Shown piece after piece: positions 32,571 to 43,029 of a stretch of DNA of 43,029 nt. The DNA is from Amoeboaphelidium occidentale (taxonomy: Eukaryota; Aphelidiomycota; Aphelidea): NCBI GenBank assembly GCA_023515795.1, contig JALGPX010000094.1:1-43029 (forward strand), in the 5' to 3' direction. Numbering within the stretch: position 1 is the first letter of the stretch; every line of letters starts with the position of its first letter. Both the position numbers and the translations under genes were made by a program. The notes beneath the pieces are model-generated. The model worked only from the letters and a program-made list of their open reading frames with translations. It had not been told where the DNA came from and made no database searches.

Positions 32571-33012
32571 TTATTTGATCTTTCGATTAGCCAAATGAGC
32601 ATAAGCAGATGGGAATCCTCTTGGGTGAGGTACCTTCGTAAAGTGAGGCACTATCAGATAAGATTAGCTTCCATATGGTGTTATATACCTTGTATAATTG
32701 GCTTCATGTGATACTTTGGATTCTTGCTGAAAACGTAATACTTTTCAGTTGGAGTCAACTCAGATTCCTTTCTTAGCTTAAGGGCTTCCTCCTATAGGTA
32801 ATGTTTAGCGAAAGTATCATAGTCAAAAGTACGAGTTTCGGCGTGGTAATGTTGGAAGCTTTCAAAGTCTCAATCAGTTCATCCACTTCTCTTAGTCGTG
32901 TCCTAACGCGCTTCTTCTGTCCTGCGCTCAAGAACCATCGTCGCCTTGCATATCTTCCAAAATGTTTAACACTTTTAATGATCCAATTTACCTTGCTTGT
33001 CCAACCCTGCAT
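32571..33012 (-). CDS. MRPL31: Mitochondrial large ribosomal subunit protein mL60 (MRPL31-like)
   Basis: Exons 33012-32833, 32791-32689 and 32650-32571 join in phase to 120 aa. The core RWFLSAGQKKRVRTRLREVD matches the yeast MRPL31 pattern RxSxxQKxRQRxRLRxVD by eye, followed by the second family block LTPTEKYYVFSKNPKYH and a third, KVPHPRGFPS, at the C-terminus, each on its own exon. mL60 belongs to the fungal mitochondrial ribosome, which is one of the better arguments for a fungal host here. Introns are 41 and 38 bases. The open frame extends 90 codons upstream of 33012 without resemblance to the family, so the inner Met is chosen. Divergent to eL41 with 120 bases between start codons. Confidence 0.78.
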
Positions 33013-33132
33013 ATAAAACTGGGAAACATGATGTGATCGCTCAAAGACAAGAATGCGACAACCGAAGCGCGACCGACTCAGAATTTTTCTTTTCTCGACC
33101 ACATTTAAAGTTATCCTTAACAGAAAACCAGA

Positions 33133-33262
33133 ATGAGGGAAAAGTGGAGAAAGAAGAGAATGAGGTACTTCTTCTTTTAGCCTGAGGGCACAGTGACTAA
33201 TGTTCTTTAATTTTAGGCGTTTGAAGAGACGTAGAAGAAAGCTAAGACAAAGATCCAAGTAA
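33133..33262 (+). CDS. RPL41: Large ribosomal subunit protein eL41
   Basis: A 25-residue, almost entirely basic protein, the smallest of the cytosolic ribosome, which sits at the subunit interface. Exon 1 (33133-33164) encodes MREKWRKKRMR up to two bases of the next codon; exon 2 (33217-33262) continues RLKRRRRKLRQRSK and stops. The join across a 52-base GT-AG intron (33165-33216) keeps frame and gives exactly the universal 25-aa length, with differences from the common form at only a few positions. It would be missed by any ORF length cut-off. The following 204 bases (33263-33467) hold nothing I recognise. Confidence 0.93.
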
Positions 33263-33530
33263 ACTACCCGCGTGTTGTCCACAAGGACATCATAGCAAAT
33301 GAATAAAAAACGAGTAATACTCTGACGAGCGTTCGGTGTGTCTATGTGTCAAGCTGTGCTACGTTGAGTCCATTCAATGTCATATATTCACTGCTCCTTC
33401 AGTAGTGACTTGTATGATGTTCTTCATATTAAATATGCCTTATGTTGCATGACGTAGCGGTGGTTAAATGTGCGTGCCCACTTTCGATGCCTCCAGGCCT
33501 ATTTATATCACAGTGTTCGTGCACTTGGAA

Positions 33531-36254
33531 ATGGAGACAGAGGTCAAAAGCAACACGAAGCTGGATAATATCACAGAAGCGCTAACAGAGGAAGCGGTAC
33601 AGCCAGATGCTGTTCCAAGATCTTCGGAAACTCTGACTTATGCGCACCAAATTGAACAAGTCAAGCAATCATTTATGAACGCTGTACCATCAATATCCGT
33701 CACTTCAGACATTGAAAAGTTGTCAGATCAAAACGGTGGTTCATTCGTTGTCGTAAATGATGGGGCTAATGGTCCGCTCGATGGTTTATCAAAAGAGTTT
33801 CTGGTGGATTCAACTTCAAACAGTCAAGGCAAGATCAAAACTGCTAGACGTCTTGATGGTAAGGGCATCAAAGTTCACCCATCATTTCCATCAGAGAACT
33901 CTTTCACACATGAAAGCAGGAGTAAGAAAAGGGTGGACAAGAACTATCTAATGACAGGAAGTCAAAGAGTCAAATCTAAACCCCATCGATCATCATTATT
34001 GAGTCCTTTCGGTCCTGTTTCAGCATTGGAGCGTCCTAACGACCAAGACATCTTACAATTACCCACAAACGCACGAAAGATAAAATCTACAGGAGATTTG
34101 AATGATCTTATTGAGGTAACTATTCCGCGACCTCAGTCAAAAAAGGTTACGATTACACCAATGAATAAGGACGTTTCAGCCACAACAGAAGCAGCCAAGC
34201 TAAAAGCTGCGTTAATTATTCAACGATTCTACAGATTTTACAGGATGAGGGTTCATTTCTCAAAGATAGTCAGCAATGTCAACACGAAGAATATGGTAAC
34301 AGACGACAAGTCACGCAGAAGGTCTGTGATGCTCCGGATATTATCAAAAGATGTGTCGAAATCTTCTGAACATTTGGCCAAAAAGAATATTGAGCGTCTG
34401 GATAGCGTGGTAAAATCACACGACTCAATACTGAGAGAAAACATAAGTCATCAACCAGAAGTTACAGAGAAAGACAGTAACTTGGCAAAAAGCTACGGTT
34501 CAAACGAATCTCAGCCACAATCTCCGCCACAAGGGCATCGACAGAATTTGGAATCTATATTGCCCATTGAGTTAATTGATCATGCGGAAGAAGAGAAAAC
34601 GCAGAAGAGGACATTGTCAAAAGGCGTCAATTTGTTTAATAATGACGCTAACAAGGGGATGAGCTTTCTATTAAAAAATGGATGCGTGCCTAATGATCCT
34701 TTGAGCATTGCTAAGTTTATGTTAAATGAAACCAGACTCAGCAAAACCAAGATTGGAGAATATTTGGGCACTGGTGAAGATTTACAAAACAAAGTAATGC
34801 GAAGCTTTATAAATGAGCTTGATTTCACTCAAATGGATTTCGATCAAGCCTTAAGGTACGGTTAAATACTAAATAACACTAACTTTCAGGCACATGCTGA
34901 GTAAATTTAGGCTTCCTGGCGAAGCACAAAAGATTGATAGAATAATGAATGATTTTGCACAGAAGTTCTGCAAGAATAACCCTTCGGTTTTTTCTAATGC
35001 TGATACTGCATATGTTCTCGCATACTCACTGATCATGCTGAATACTGATGCTCACAATCCCAACGTGAAAAAGAAAATGTCTTTACATGATTTTCTGAGA
35101 AATAACAGAGGTAAGTTGCAATTAGGATGATCTAATTCTTTTAGGAATTGATAATAAGCAGGACTTACCAGAAGCTTTCATGAAAAAGCTTTATACGAAT
35201 ATAGTCAACAATGAAATCAAAATGAACGAACACGACAACATGTTTAAAGTAAATCAAATTAGCAGTCAGATAGGAGGCATTCCTGAGGTAAAGAATTTAA
35301 TGTTTCAGGATATTTATTTGTTTATAGAGCTTAATTTCTCCCAGTCGAAGATATATCAGGGATTTTGGTGTTCAACAAGTTTCTGATTATAACAAGGCAA
35401 ATACTCACAGGCATGAAAGGAATGTGTTCTTATTCAACGACCTCATAGTTATTACAAAGCCTAAATCATCTGGTGGCTACGCGACATTAACTCTTGAGGC
35501 CGGTGCAGCTGTGACCGCAACATTAAAAGGTGAAAGCGCTTCAAATGCAAAATACCAATACCGCTACATGTTCAACATGGTTACTCTCACACTCACAGAA
35601 CGTCCTGATAATCAATTTCATTCAAACGTTTTAGAGCTTGCAAACGTGAATGGGCGCTTAATAACACTTTCATTTATAACGGCTGAAGAACGAAGAATAT
35701 TTCAGTCCATGGTGAACGATTTCATCGATGAAGTTGCTGATATCGAGGAGGACAAATTGCAAAAACTGAAAAAGATGACTTCTACTAAATCCAAGACTGC
35801 CAAATGGTTGATCGAAGAAGCTTACTCGGCTGATCATCCGAAATACAGCGCCAAAGAGCGTGTGGAAAAATATGGATCGTTAAGGAAAGCGAGAGTTGTG
35901 CTTCAAACTCAGTCCCTGATACTTAGAGGAAAGAAATTTAAAGCTGGAGGTCCGAAAGATCTTCATCCAGATGTTCAGGATCTGGAGCCGTATTTGAGCG
36001 AGTTTGGCGCAAGTATTAAGCTATGCGCTCCTTCACCTAGCCCAGAAGTGGTTGTTATACATGGGGAAGTGGATATTGATGGAGATAGTAACGCAGATAA
36101 GTCAAGCATATACAGTGAAAGGAGCAGTAATGGTGGTCCTGAAAGCCTTCAACGCAAAGACACATCACCTTCAGCTCCAACTGCTAGCAATGAAAGATTA
36201 ATGAAGCGAAGAAATACCATCACTGGTTACTTGTTGGATGGGTTTCATAAATGA
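33531..36254 (+). CDS. Arf guanine-nucleotide exchange factor with IQ, Sec7 and PH domains (IQSEC/BRAG-like)
   Basis: Activates Arf GTPases at membranes. Exons 33531-34855, 34890-35110, 35145-35287 and 35328-36254 give 871 aa (an in-frame Met at 33468 would add 21). A long, mostly disordered N-terminus contains an IQ motif ([18 protein letters not shown], about residues 228-245). The Sec7 domain follows, near 360-560: [18 protein letters not shown], then [12 protein letters not shown], where the Glu is the catalytic glutamic finger, and [21 protein letters not shown] domain with [14 protein letters not shown] comes next, and a Ser-rich tail. The IQ-Sec7-PH order is that of animal IQSEC proteins; fungal Syt1 and Yel1 have Sec7-PH without IQ. 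The three introns lie inside the Sec7 domain and at the Sec7-PH junction. Confidence 0.87.
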
Positions 36255-36294
36255 AAAAGTTCCTGCAGTGTTGTCAAATAGAAATTTATGATGT

Positions 36295-37560
<1,266 letters not shown>

Positions 37561-37825
37561 GATTTGAGGGAAAGGGTGAGATTGAAAATCAAACTTTCCC
37601 GTCCCATGCTAAGCCATCGACTCTTTCCTACAAAAAACTTGACCTTAAACAGTTTATCCGCTTTACGAACTTTGCTTTACGATATTGGTGAAACCCGAGT
37701 GCTAGAACCAAACTGTGCTATTTTTAGAAATCGTCAAATGAAGTTTTACGTCTTACCACAATGCATTACACAGTTTCAAAACATTCAATTTATATCTATT
37801 CGATTAAAACTCAGCCTCGTAAATA

Positions 37826-38301
37826 TCAGTACTTTCCGACAGCTTTCCAATGCTTCCTGGTTCTTGGAATGATACCAAATGCGATCGCGCGGTTCACAAG
37901 TTTGCGCATTTTGTGCTGCTCATCCTTGGTTAGTCCTGTTTCCCTCATACTCAGAAGCTGTCCTGAATGATTTACATGCTGAGACAAAAGCGCAACATTC
38001 TTGTATTCCTTAACAAAATCTAAACCAGATATCACAGACTTTCCTTTTGGTGCGCGTAGAGGCCTTTTCTCATCATTCTCTAATTGTTCCGGTGAGTAGA
38101 AGTCACCAGGCTGATATCTGTTCGCATAGAATACGCGGACTACAAAGAATTTAGTAATACAAACAGCGAAATACCTTTACGCAGAGCATTAGCACTGTTC
38201 CCAATAGACATTTTTGGTTCATTTCGTACGGAATTCACTGAGTCCAGTAGTTTTTCAAATTCATCTTTGCCTATGCAAGTTAAAGATTGGGGATTCAACA
38301 T
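37826..38301 (-). CDS. MRPS18: Mitochondrial small ribosomal subunit protein bS18m
   Basis: Exons 38301-38175 and 38139-37826 join in phase to 146 aa over a 35-base intron. The S18 core is clear: FVKEYKNVALLSQHVNHSG followed by LTKDEQHKMRKLVNRAIAFG and IIPRTRKHWK. The N-terminal 40 residues from the Met at 38301 are not a typical presequence; an inner Met (codon 31, MSIGNSANALRK) gives a more basic, mitochondrial-looking leader and may be the true start. The reading frame also stays open upstream of 38301 through an Arg/Ala-rich stretch, so a further 5' exon cannot be excluded. The 265 bases between this stop and the thiolase start, and the 278 bases to the importin start, hold no gene I can support. 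Confidence 0.88.
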
Positions 38302-38579
38302 GCGGCAATACCTTCTTGCTGTGGCTCTGCAGTTGATGATCTCGCTACCGGAGTAATAGAAAATGATCTGCTTGCTTGTGATATAGAATTATTAATTGGG
38401 AAATTCTCGTTAACACGGCGTAATGTTCGTAGCATTTTTCTCTGGTTCTTTTCCGTCGCTGGTTCGCTTGACAAAAAAAGCTTGCATATTTTGATTCCTT
38501 CAAATCTTCACGGAAAATTGAATGACCATTGCAAGGTTTCCTTTCCTTCACAGACGACTTATTCCTTGTTAGACCAGTC

Positions 38580-41298
38580 ATGAATTTCGGAGAGCTTTTT
38601 GCAAAAACTTTATCTTCTGGTAAATTTCCGCAAGTGGAATCTTATTTTGTTAGTCCATAAGGAGCGCGAAGAAGCCACCCGCCAGTTGGAACAGGCAGCT
38701 AAAGATAATTTGGTAATTTATGGATGAGTCATTCTTACGTTAGGCTGTCTATGCTGTTTGTTTAGTCAGGGAGTTGGTGAATGAGAATCAGCAAGTTGAT
38801 TTAAGAATCGCAGCTGGTTTGGCACTTAAGAATATTCTTACTGCGAGGGATTACAGCACCAGGCAAGTTAAACAACAAGGCTGGTTACAATTGCCGTCAG
38901 ATGCCAGGCTTGAGGTGAAGACTGCGTCACTCCAGACTTTGGCCTCTTCTCAATTGAGGGCATCTATGGCTGCGTCACAGGTACGCTTTCCTGGATTGTG
39001 TTGCATTAATTGAAAAGGTTATTGCCGCCATTGCAGCTGCGGAACTTCCGAATAATCAGTGGCCAGATTTGATTAACTTTTTGTTGCAGAACGTCACATC
39101 AGGTGAGGCGTCTGTCAATTTGAAACAATCGACTTTACAGACAATTGGTTTTATTTGTGAGGAAATTCCTTTAGAAATTCTTGAGACTCAGGCGAATAGC
39201 ATTCTTACTGCGATTATTCAAGGAGCGCGCAAAGAAGAGCAAAGGTTATTTTTGCTGGATTTGTGTTTTATGTTTTAGTGTTCAAGTGCGTTTGGCTGCG
39301 ATTAAGGCTCTTTCGAACTCATTGGATTTCATAAGGAAAAATTTTGAGAATCAGGGTGAGCGCGATTTTATTATGCAGGTTGTTTGTGAAGCAACGGCGG
39401 CTGGAAACGATGAATTGGCTGTTGCAGCTTTCGAGTGTCTTGTAAAGATTATTTCAACTTATTATGATAAAATGGGATACTATATGGAGCAGGCATTGTT
39501 TCAAATGACTATTAATGGTATGAAGAATAAGAATCCGGATATTGTGCTTCAAGCTGTTGAATTCTGGTCTAGCATTTGTGAGACAGAAAAGCTTTGTTTG
39601 GACGAAATGGAAGAAGCCAAAGAATTGGGAGAAGAACCGAAAATGGTTAGTTTATATTTCGCCATCAAAGCTCTACCAGAAATCGTTCCAACTTTACTTT
39701 GGTTACTTACCAAACAGGACGAAGATGCAGAAGAAGACGACTGGAATCCTTCTATGGCAGCTGGTTTATGTTTGTCCTTGTTTGCTGAATGTGTCAGAGA
39801 CCAGATTGTTGGCCAAGTAGTTCCTTTTGTTGAACAAAATATCAGAAATCAAGATTGGAGATACAGAGAAGCCGCTGTTATGGCGTTCGGTTCTATTCTT
39901 GATGGTCCAAGTAGCGAAATGATTGAACCATTAGTTGCTCAAGCTATTGCAGTAATTATTGAAATGATGAAGGATCCTGTTGTTCATGTTAAAGATACTG
40001 CAGCTTGGACATTGAGCAGAATATGCGAACTTCATCCTACTTGTATCGCTGAATCTGTTATTGAAGTTTTAGTATCATCATTACTGTCTGGACTGGAAGA
40101 CTCAACCCGTGTCGCTTATCATTGTGCATGGGCTCTAAGTCATTTGTCTCTGCACCTTGGAGTTAATGGAGAAGAATTACCAACATGTGCATTATCCCGA
40201 TATTTCGATCACATTGTGTCAGGTTTATTGAATGCTGCCAATAGGAATGATGCAACAGAGTCTAGTCTCAGAACTTCTGCTTACGAATCTTTGTCTGTTG
40301 TTATCTCAAATTCAGCTCATGATACCTTGCCTGTTATAGAAAGGATCATTGTTGTTACAGTAGAAAGATTGGAGGCATCAATTGACCTGGAAACTCAATT
40401 ATTAAGTACAGAAGATAAGGTCCACAATGCAGATCTGCAGACCAGTCTGAGCGGTATCATTCAAAGTGTAAGCAAGAAAGTTGGTAGAAGTATCTTGGGA
40501 ATTGCTGACCGCATCATGCGTGCATTCATGGTAATTCTGCAATCTTCAAACAAAAGCCCGACTGTGATGGAAGATGTTTTCTTATCTATAGGAACTTTGA
40601 TATCTGTGTTGGAAGCTGATTTTAGTCGTTATACTCAAGCATTTGTTCCTTTTGTCTATTCTGCTTTACAGAAACACGAAGAGCATCAGCTTTGTAGCAT
40701 CGCTGTTGGAATAGTAGGCGATCTTGCTAGGGCGCTGAATGACGGAATTCTTCCATTCTGTAATGACTTAATGGCTCTTCTGTTACAGAATTTACAGAGC
40801 GGAGAAGTTCACCGTGATGTTAAACCTGCAATAGTTTCATGCTTTGGGGATATTTCATTGGCAATTCAATCTAAATTTTCTGCATATCTTCCGCATGTTA
40901 TGGGTGTTTTAGAACAAGCAGCAACAATAACTGCACCTGAAAATGATTACGATATGATGGACTATGTGGATATTTTGAGAGAAAGCATACTAGAAGCATA
41001 CACTGGTTTAGTCCAGGGTTTCAAAGCAGACAATAAGCAAAATTTAATGCTTCCTTATATTCAACAAATGGTTGTACTAATTAACATAATTCAACAAGAC
41101 GCAAATGCATCTGAGCCTGTTATTCGCGGCGCTGTAGGTTTAATCGGTGATCTGGTTTCATCATTTGGAACTGATTGCAAGAATTATTTACTAAACGAAT
41201 GGGTCGAAAAGCTATTGAAAGACGCAAGATCTGGACGCATGTCAGCATCTACCAAAGAGACAGCTAAGTGGGCTAAAGGCTTGCTCAAGCAGCTTTAA
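38580..41298 (+). CDS. KPNB1: Importin subunit beta-1 (karyopherin beta-1)
   Basis: HEAT-repeat nuclear import receptor that carries cargo, directly or through importin alpha, and is released by RanGTP. Exons 38580-38619, 38654-38712, 38744-38980, 39018-39244 and 39279-41298 join in phase to 860 aa (human 876). All four introns (34, 31, 37, 34 bases) fall in the first 700 bases. The N-terminal importin-beta domain reads ATRQLEQAAKDN and RIAAGLALKNILTARD; QVVCEATAAGNDELAVAA, DDWNPSMAAGLCLSLFAECV (the acidic loop), NQDWRYREAAVMAFGSILDG, VVHVKDTAAWTLSRICELHP, SSLRTSAYESLSVVISNSA and DYDMMDYVDILRESILEAY follow. The 13-residue first exon is unusual for a gene of this size but matches the pattern of tiny first exons here. 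Confidence 0.95.
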
Positions 41299-41339
41299 AT
41301 AAATGCGATCAAAGTCCTCGCGTCCGGACTTTTCCATAG

Positions 41340-41831
41340 CAAACATCGGACTTCGTCAATATATCGTTTGAAACATCGACGAAATTTATCTGGAGGTAAA
41401 CAGTAATATCTTCAGATAAATTTCCTTTTCAGTAAAGGGGCTATCTGTACACAAAAGGCAAATCAAAGTAGAATCTCTGAAAGACTTATGAGCGCAAAAC
41501 GTGATCATGAAACACCGCATCAGATTTCATCGCCTTATGACTCTTGGAGAAAGATATGATAATCACAGAGGTGAAATTTTACATTCGCGTCAGGTAGTGG
41601 AACTAGATCTATGAGCTCAGGTTTCATGGATTCAAATTAACTCATGATCCATGTTCAGTGTGTCTTGGATGTTGTTTGAACTCACAAAAGCGTTCACAGG
41701 ACGCTCTGAGTGATTCGAAACTCAAACAGAAAAAGATGTATGAAGTTCATGGTAAAGTGATACTGACAGAGAAAATGAAACCGGATGTGATCAAGTTGAA
41801 GAAAGAGTTGGTAAAGAAGAAGCATCGATAG
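41340..41831 (+). other. Unresolved coding-like stretch, possibly a broken multi-exon gene
   Basis: Three open pieces look coding but cannot be joined without a frame break. Piece A: 41340-41395, a 37-base intron (gtaaac...ttttcag), then 41433-41559, reading ISFETSTKFIWSKGAICT and RLMSAKRDHETPHQISSPYD. Piece B: 41541-41570, a 36-base intron, then 41607-41831, reading LTHDPCSVCLGCCLNSQKRS, then a Lys-rich tail ending ELVKKKHR. A and B are in different frames and overlap at 41541-41559, so one indel (real or a sequencing error) or a missed splice site is needed. No start codon is clear: the frame of piece A opens right after a splice-acceptor-like ccatag. I recognise no family. The 315 bases from 41832 to 42145 are AT-rich and hold nothing else I can support. 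Confidence 0.3.
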
Positions 41832-42145
41832 CTTTCTGAAAATACTCCAAGAAGCTCTTATCCTCTTGACATAATCCGAGAATGAAGGAACTAGAATTCT
41901 GAAGTGCAAAGACTACAAGACCTCAACTAGGTAGAATCTCGTTGTTAAAAATGATGTTTCAGCAGCTCTTTACATGGCAAATATCGCGATTCAAGTGAAC
42001 GGAGAAAAAGGGACTAAAAATATGTCTTTTTCTTTGGTAAAGCTTTACTTGTAGTGTACCATACAAAACAAGACCTTGAACCGAAATAAAAGAATAGAAT
42101 TTTTACAATTTTCGTGATCGGTTCAAATCCTTTTCATATCAGAAT

Positions 42146-43029
42146 ATGAAAAAGAAACGCAAACTACCTGATAAAGGTGACGAAGATTATGATCCTGATG
42201 TTGAGGATGATGTTGATTCCGAGCCCATGGGGGAACCTGAAGAGGAAGAGGAGGAAGATATGACCCCTATCCCAATGACGTCAATTGTAACTAGAAAGAC
42301 TGGACTTAGCTCCTTGATCCCGAATGAAATCCTGAGGACAAAGATAAGAGACATGGTTGATACAATGAATTTTATTCGCTATCATGGTTCCCGCCTTCTT
42401 AATCTCTATGTTCTGCAGATGTGCTCAGAACGGCGGGATTTGGGGTTGTTGACCTGTGGATTTGGAGGCAGTCTAAGGCACTTCTTTGTGGCAGTCTGTG
42501 ATAATTCTGCCAACATCCGTACCACTAGTCTTGATGAAGATGTTGCCCCTCTGGCTGAAATTTTTAGAAATAGGGCTTTTGAATCTGGTATAGAGTTTTC
42601 TTTGAATACTGGCATATCCAGCACTTTGAATAGTATGGTGGCGTCTTATGAGACCAATTTAATGAATTATATTACAACTACAACTGTTGGTAGAGTACGG
42701 AGGTGGTTAATGCACTTGTTGGAACTGGAATATCCGGATTGTTTCAAAGTCAAAAAACGGAGTACATCCGGGGCCAATTACTGTATTTCATCGTTGAGTG
42801 CACTTTTGGAAGAGAATAATGAGTTGCCTGAGCTTCCAGATATTCTAGAAAAGTTTGCAAAGAAACATGACAGGGCAAGAATCATGAGGGCTCTTAGAAC
42901 AGTGCATAGAATTTTAGTGGCCGAAACAGTAGAGAAAAAACTTTTTTTAGAACAGGAATTTTTGAAGGAATACTGGTACAAGTTTTTTTACCTACAGTAT
43001 CACATTCTTGAACACTTTACTAAGTACTC
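42146..43029 (+). CDS. Partial intronless open frame, possible Fanzor/TnpB-like N-terminal region
   Basis: An open frame of at least 294 codons from ATG at 42146 runs off the window, so the C-terminus is unseen. It opens with a basic cluster (MKKKRK) and a very acidic stretch (EEEEEED). A helical region follows: NFIRYHGSRLLNLYVLQMC, MVASYETNLMNYI, VGRVRRWLMHLLELEYPDCF and FLKEYWYKFFYLQYHILEHF. This sequence of blocks, with helices around LxNLYVL, a YxxNLxNxI segment and a WYKFFYLQ-type segment, recalls the N-terminal half of fungal Fanzor proteins, RNA-guided nucleases encoded by IS607-like elements. That is pattern memory, not a search result; the diagnostic RuvC Asp/Glu residues and zinc finger would lie beyond the window. 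The 884 bases have no intron, unlike most genes here. A different fungal repeat family is the main alternative. Confidence 0.4.
   Translation, partial: MKKKRKLPDKGDEDYDPDVEDDVDSEPMGEPEEEEEEDMTPIPMTSIVTRKTGLSSLIPNEILRTKIRDMVDTMNFIRYHGSRLLNLYVLQMCSERRDLGLLTCGFGGSLRHFFVAVCDNSANIRTTSLDEDVAPLAEIFRNRAFESGIEFSLNTGISSTLNSMVASYETNLMNYITTTTVGRVRRWLMHLLELEYPDCFKVKKRSTSGANYCISSLSALLEENNELPELPDILEKFAKKHDRARIMRALRTVHRILVAETVEKKLFLEQEFLKEYWYKFFYLQYHILEHFTKY

Noticed and set aside
32997-33282. Long upstream extension of mL60 to 33282
   Set aside because: The extension overlaps the eL41 gene on the other strand and has no resemblance to the family.
38287-38583. Plus-strand frame between bS18m and importin beta, and a minus-strand frame at 38345-38581
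   Set aside because: Both begin at or run over non-ATG or unsupported starts, resemble no family, and cross the divergent promoter region.
42108-42135. A T-arm-like string (ggttcaaatcc) suggested a tRNA gene
   Set aside because: The flanking bases do not form a five-pair T stem and no acceptor, D or anticodon arms are found upstream. No other tRNA-like T arms were seen in the window.

Overview
This window is nuclear DNA from a very compact eukaryotic genome, most likely an early-diverging fungus (Rozellomycota, aphelid or chytrid grade; Rozella-like is my best guess, not proven). About 33 genes fill 43 kb. Most are separated by 1-300 bases, on both strands, and carry about 68 GT-AG introns of only 27-61 bases, many right after the start codon. 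A fungal-type mitochondrial ribosomal protein (mL60) and a membrane-anchored tRNA t6A dehydratase point to fungi. A STRAD pseudokinase, an ALC1-type remodeller with a macro domain, an IQSEC-like ArfGEF, ZNRD2 and a FAM177-like protein argue against an ascomycete or basidiomycete yeast. Models below were built by joining reading frames at splice sites and checking phase and family alignment by eye; no search was run.

Layout. 1-11.1 kb: pyruvate dehydrogenase E1-alpha, SRP receptor alpha, ALC1/CHD1L, tRNA m7G46 methyltransferase, a divergent Rab-like GTPase, ATG12, STRAD-like pseudokinase, 5-formyl-THF cyclo-ligase, N-myristoyltransferase. 11.3-12.4 kb: a broken Tc1/mariner (DD34E-type) transposase. 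12.6-21.5 kb: ALIX/Bro1, ZNRD2-like zinc ribbon protein, WDR82/Swd2, PP2A B''-gamma (PPP2R3C), TcdA-like dehydratase, EME1, a FAM177-like protein. 21.6-26.4 kb: a USP deubiquitinase, V-ATPase subunit D, ETF-ubiquinone oxidoreductase. 26.4-33.0 kb: a co-directional minus-strand run (tetraspan protein, TBCC, voltage-sensor-like protein, Sec8, a small mitochondrial protein, mL60) with gaps as small as 1 and 6 bases. 33.1-41.3 kb: ribosomal protein eL41 (25 aa, split by an intron), IQSEC-like ArfGEF, mitochondrial thiolase ACAA2, mitochondrial bS18, importin beta-1. 41.3-43.0 kb: a poorly resolved coding-like stretch, then an intronless open frame running off the window, which may be the N-terminal part of a Fanzor/TnpB-like mobile-element protein.

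Together the genes describe an aerobic cell: pyruvate oxidation, fatty-acid thiolysis, electron delivery to ubiquinone through ETF-QO and mitochondrial translation, plus standard secretory, autophagy, tubulin-folding, ESCRT and nuclear import machinery.

Two gaps of about 20 N (12407 and 24509) are each flanked by a 119-120 base direct duplicate with one mismatch. Both have the same geometry and are almost certainly unresolved heterozygous-SNP bubbles in the assembly, not biological repeats.
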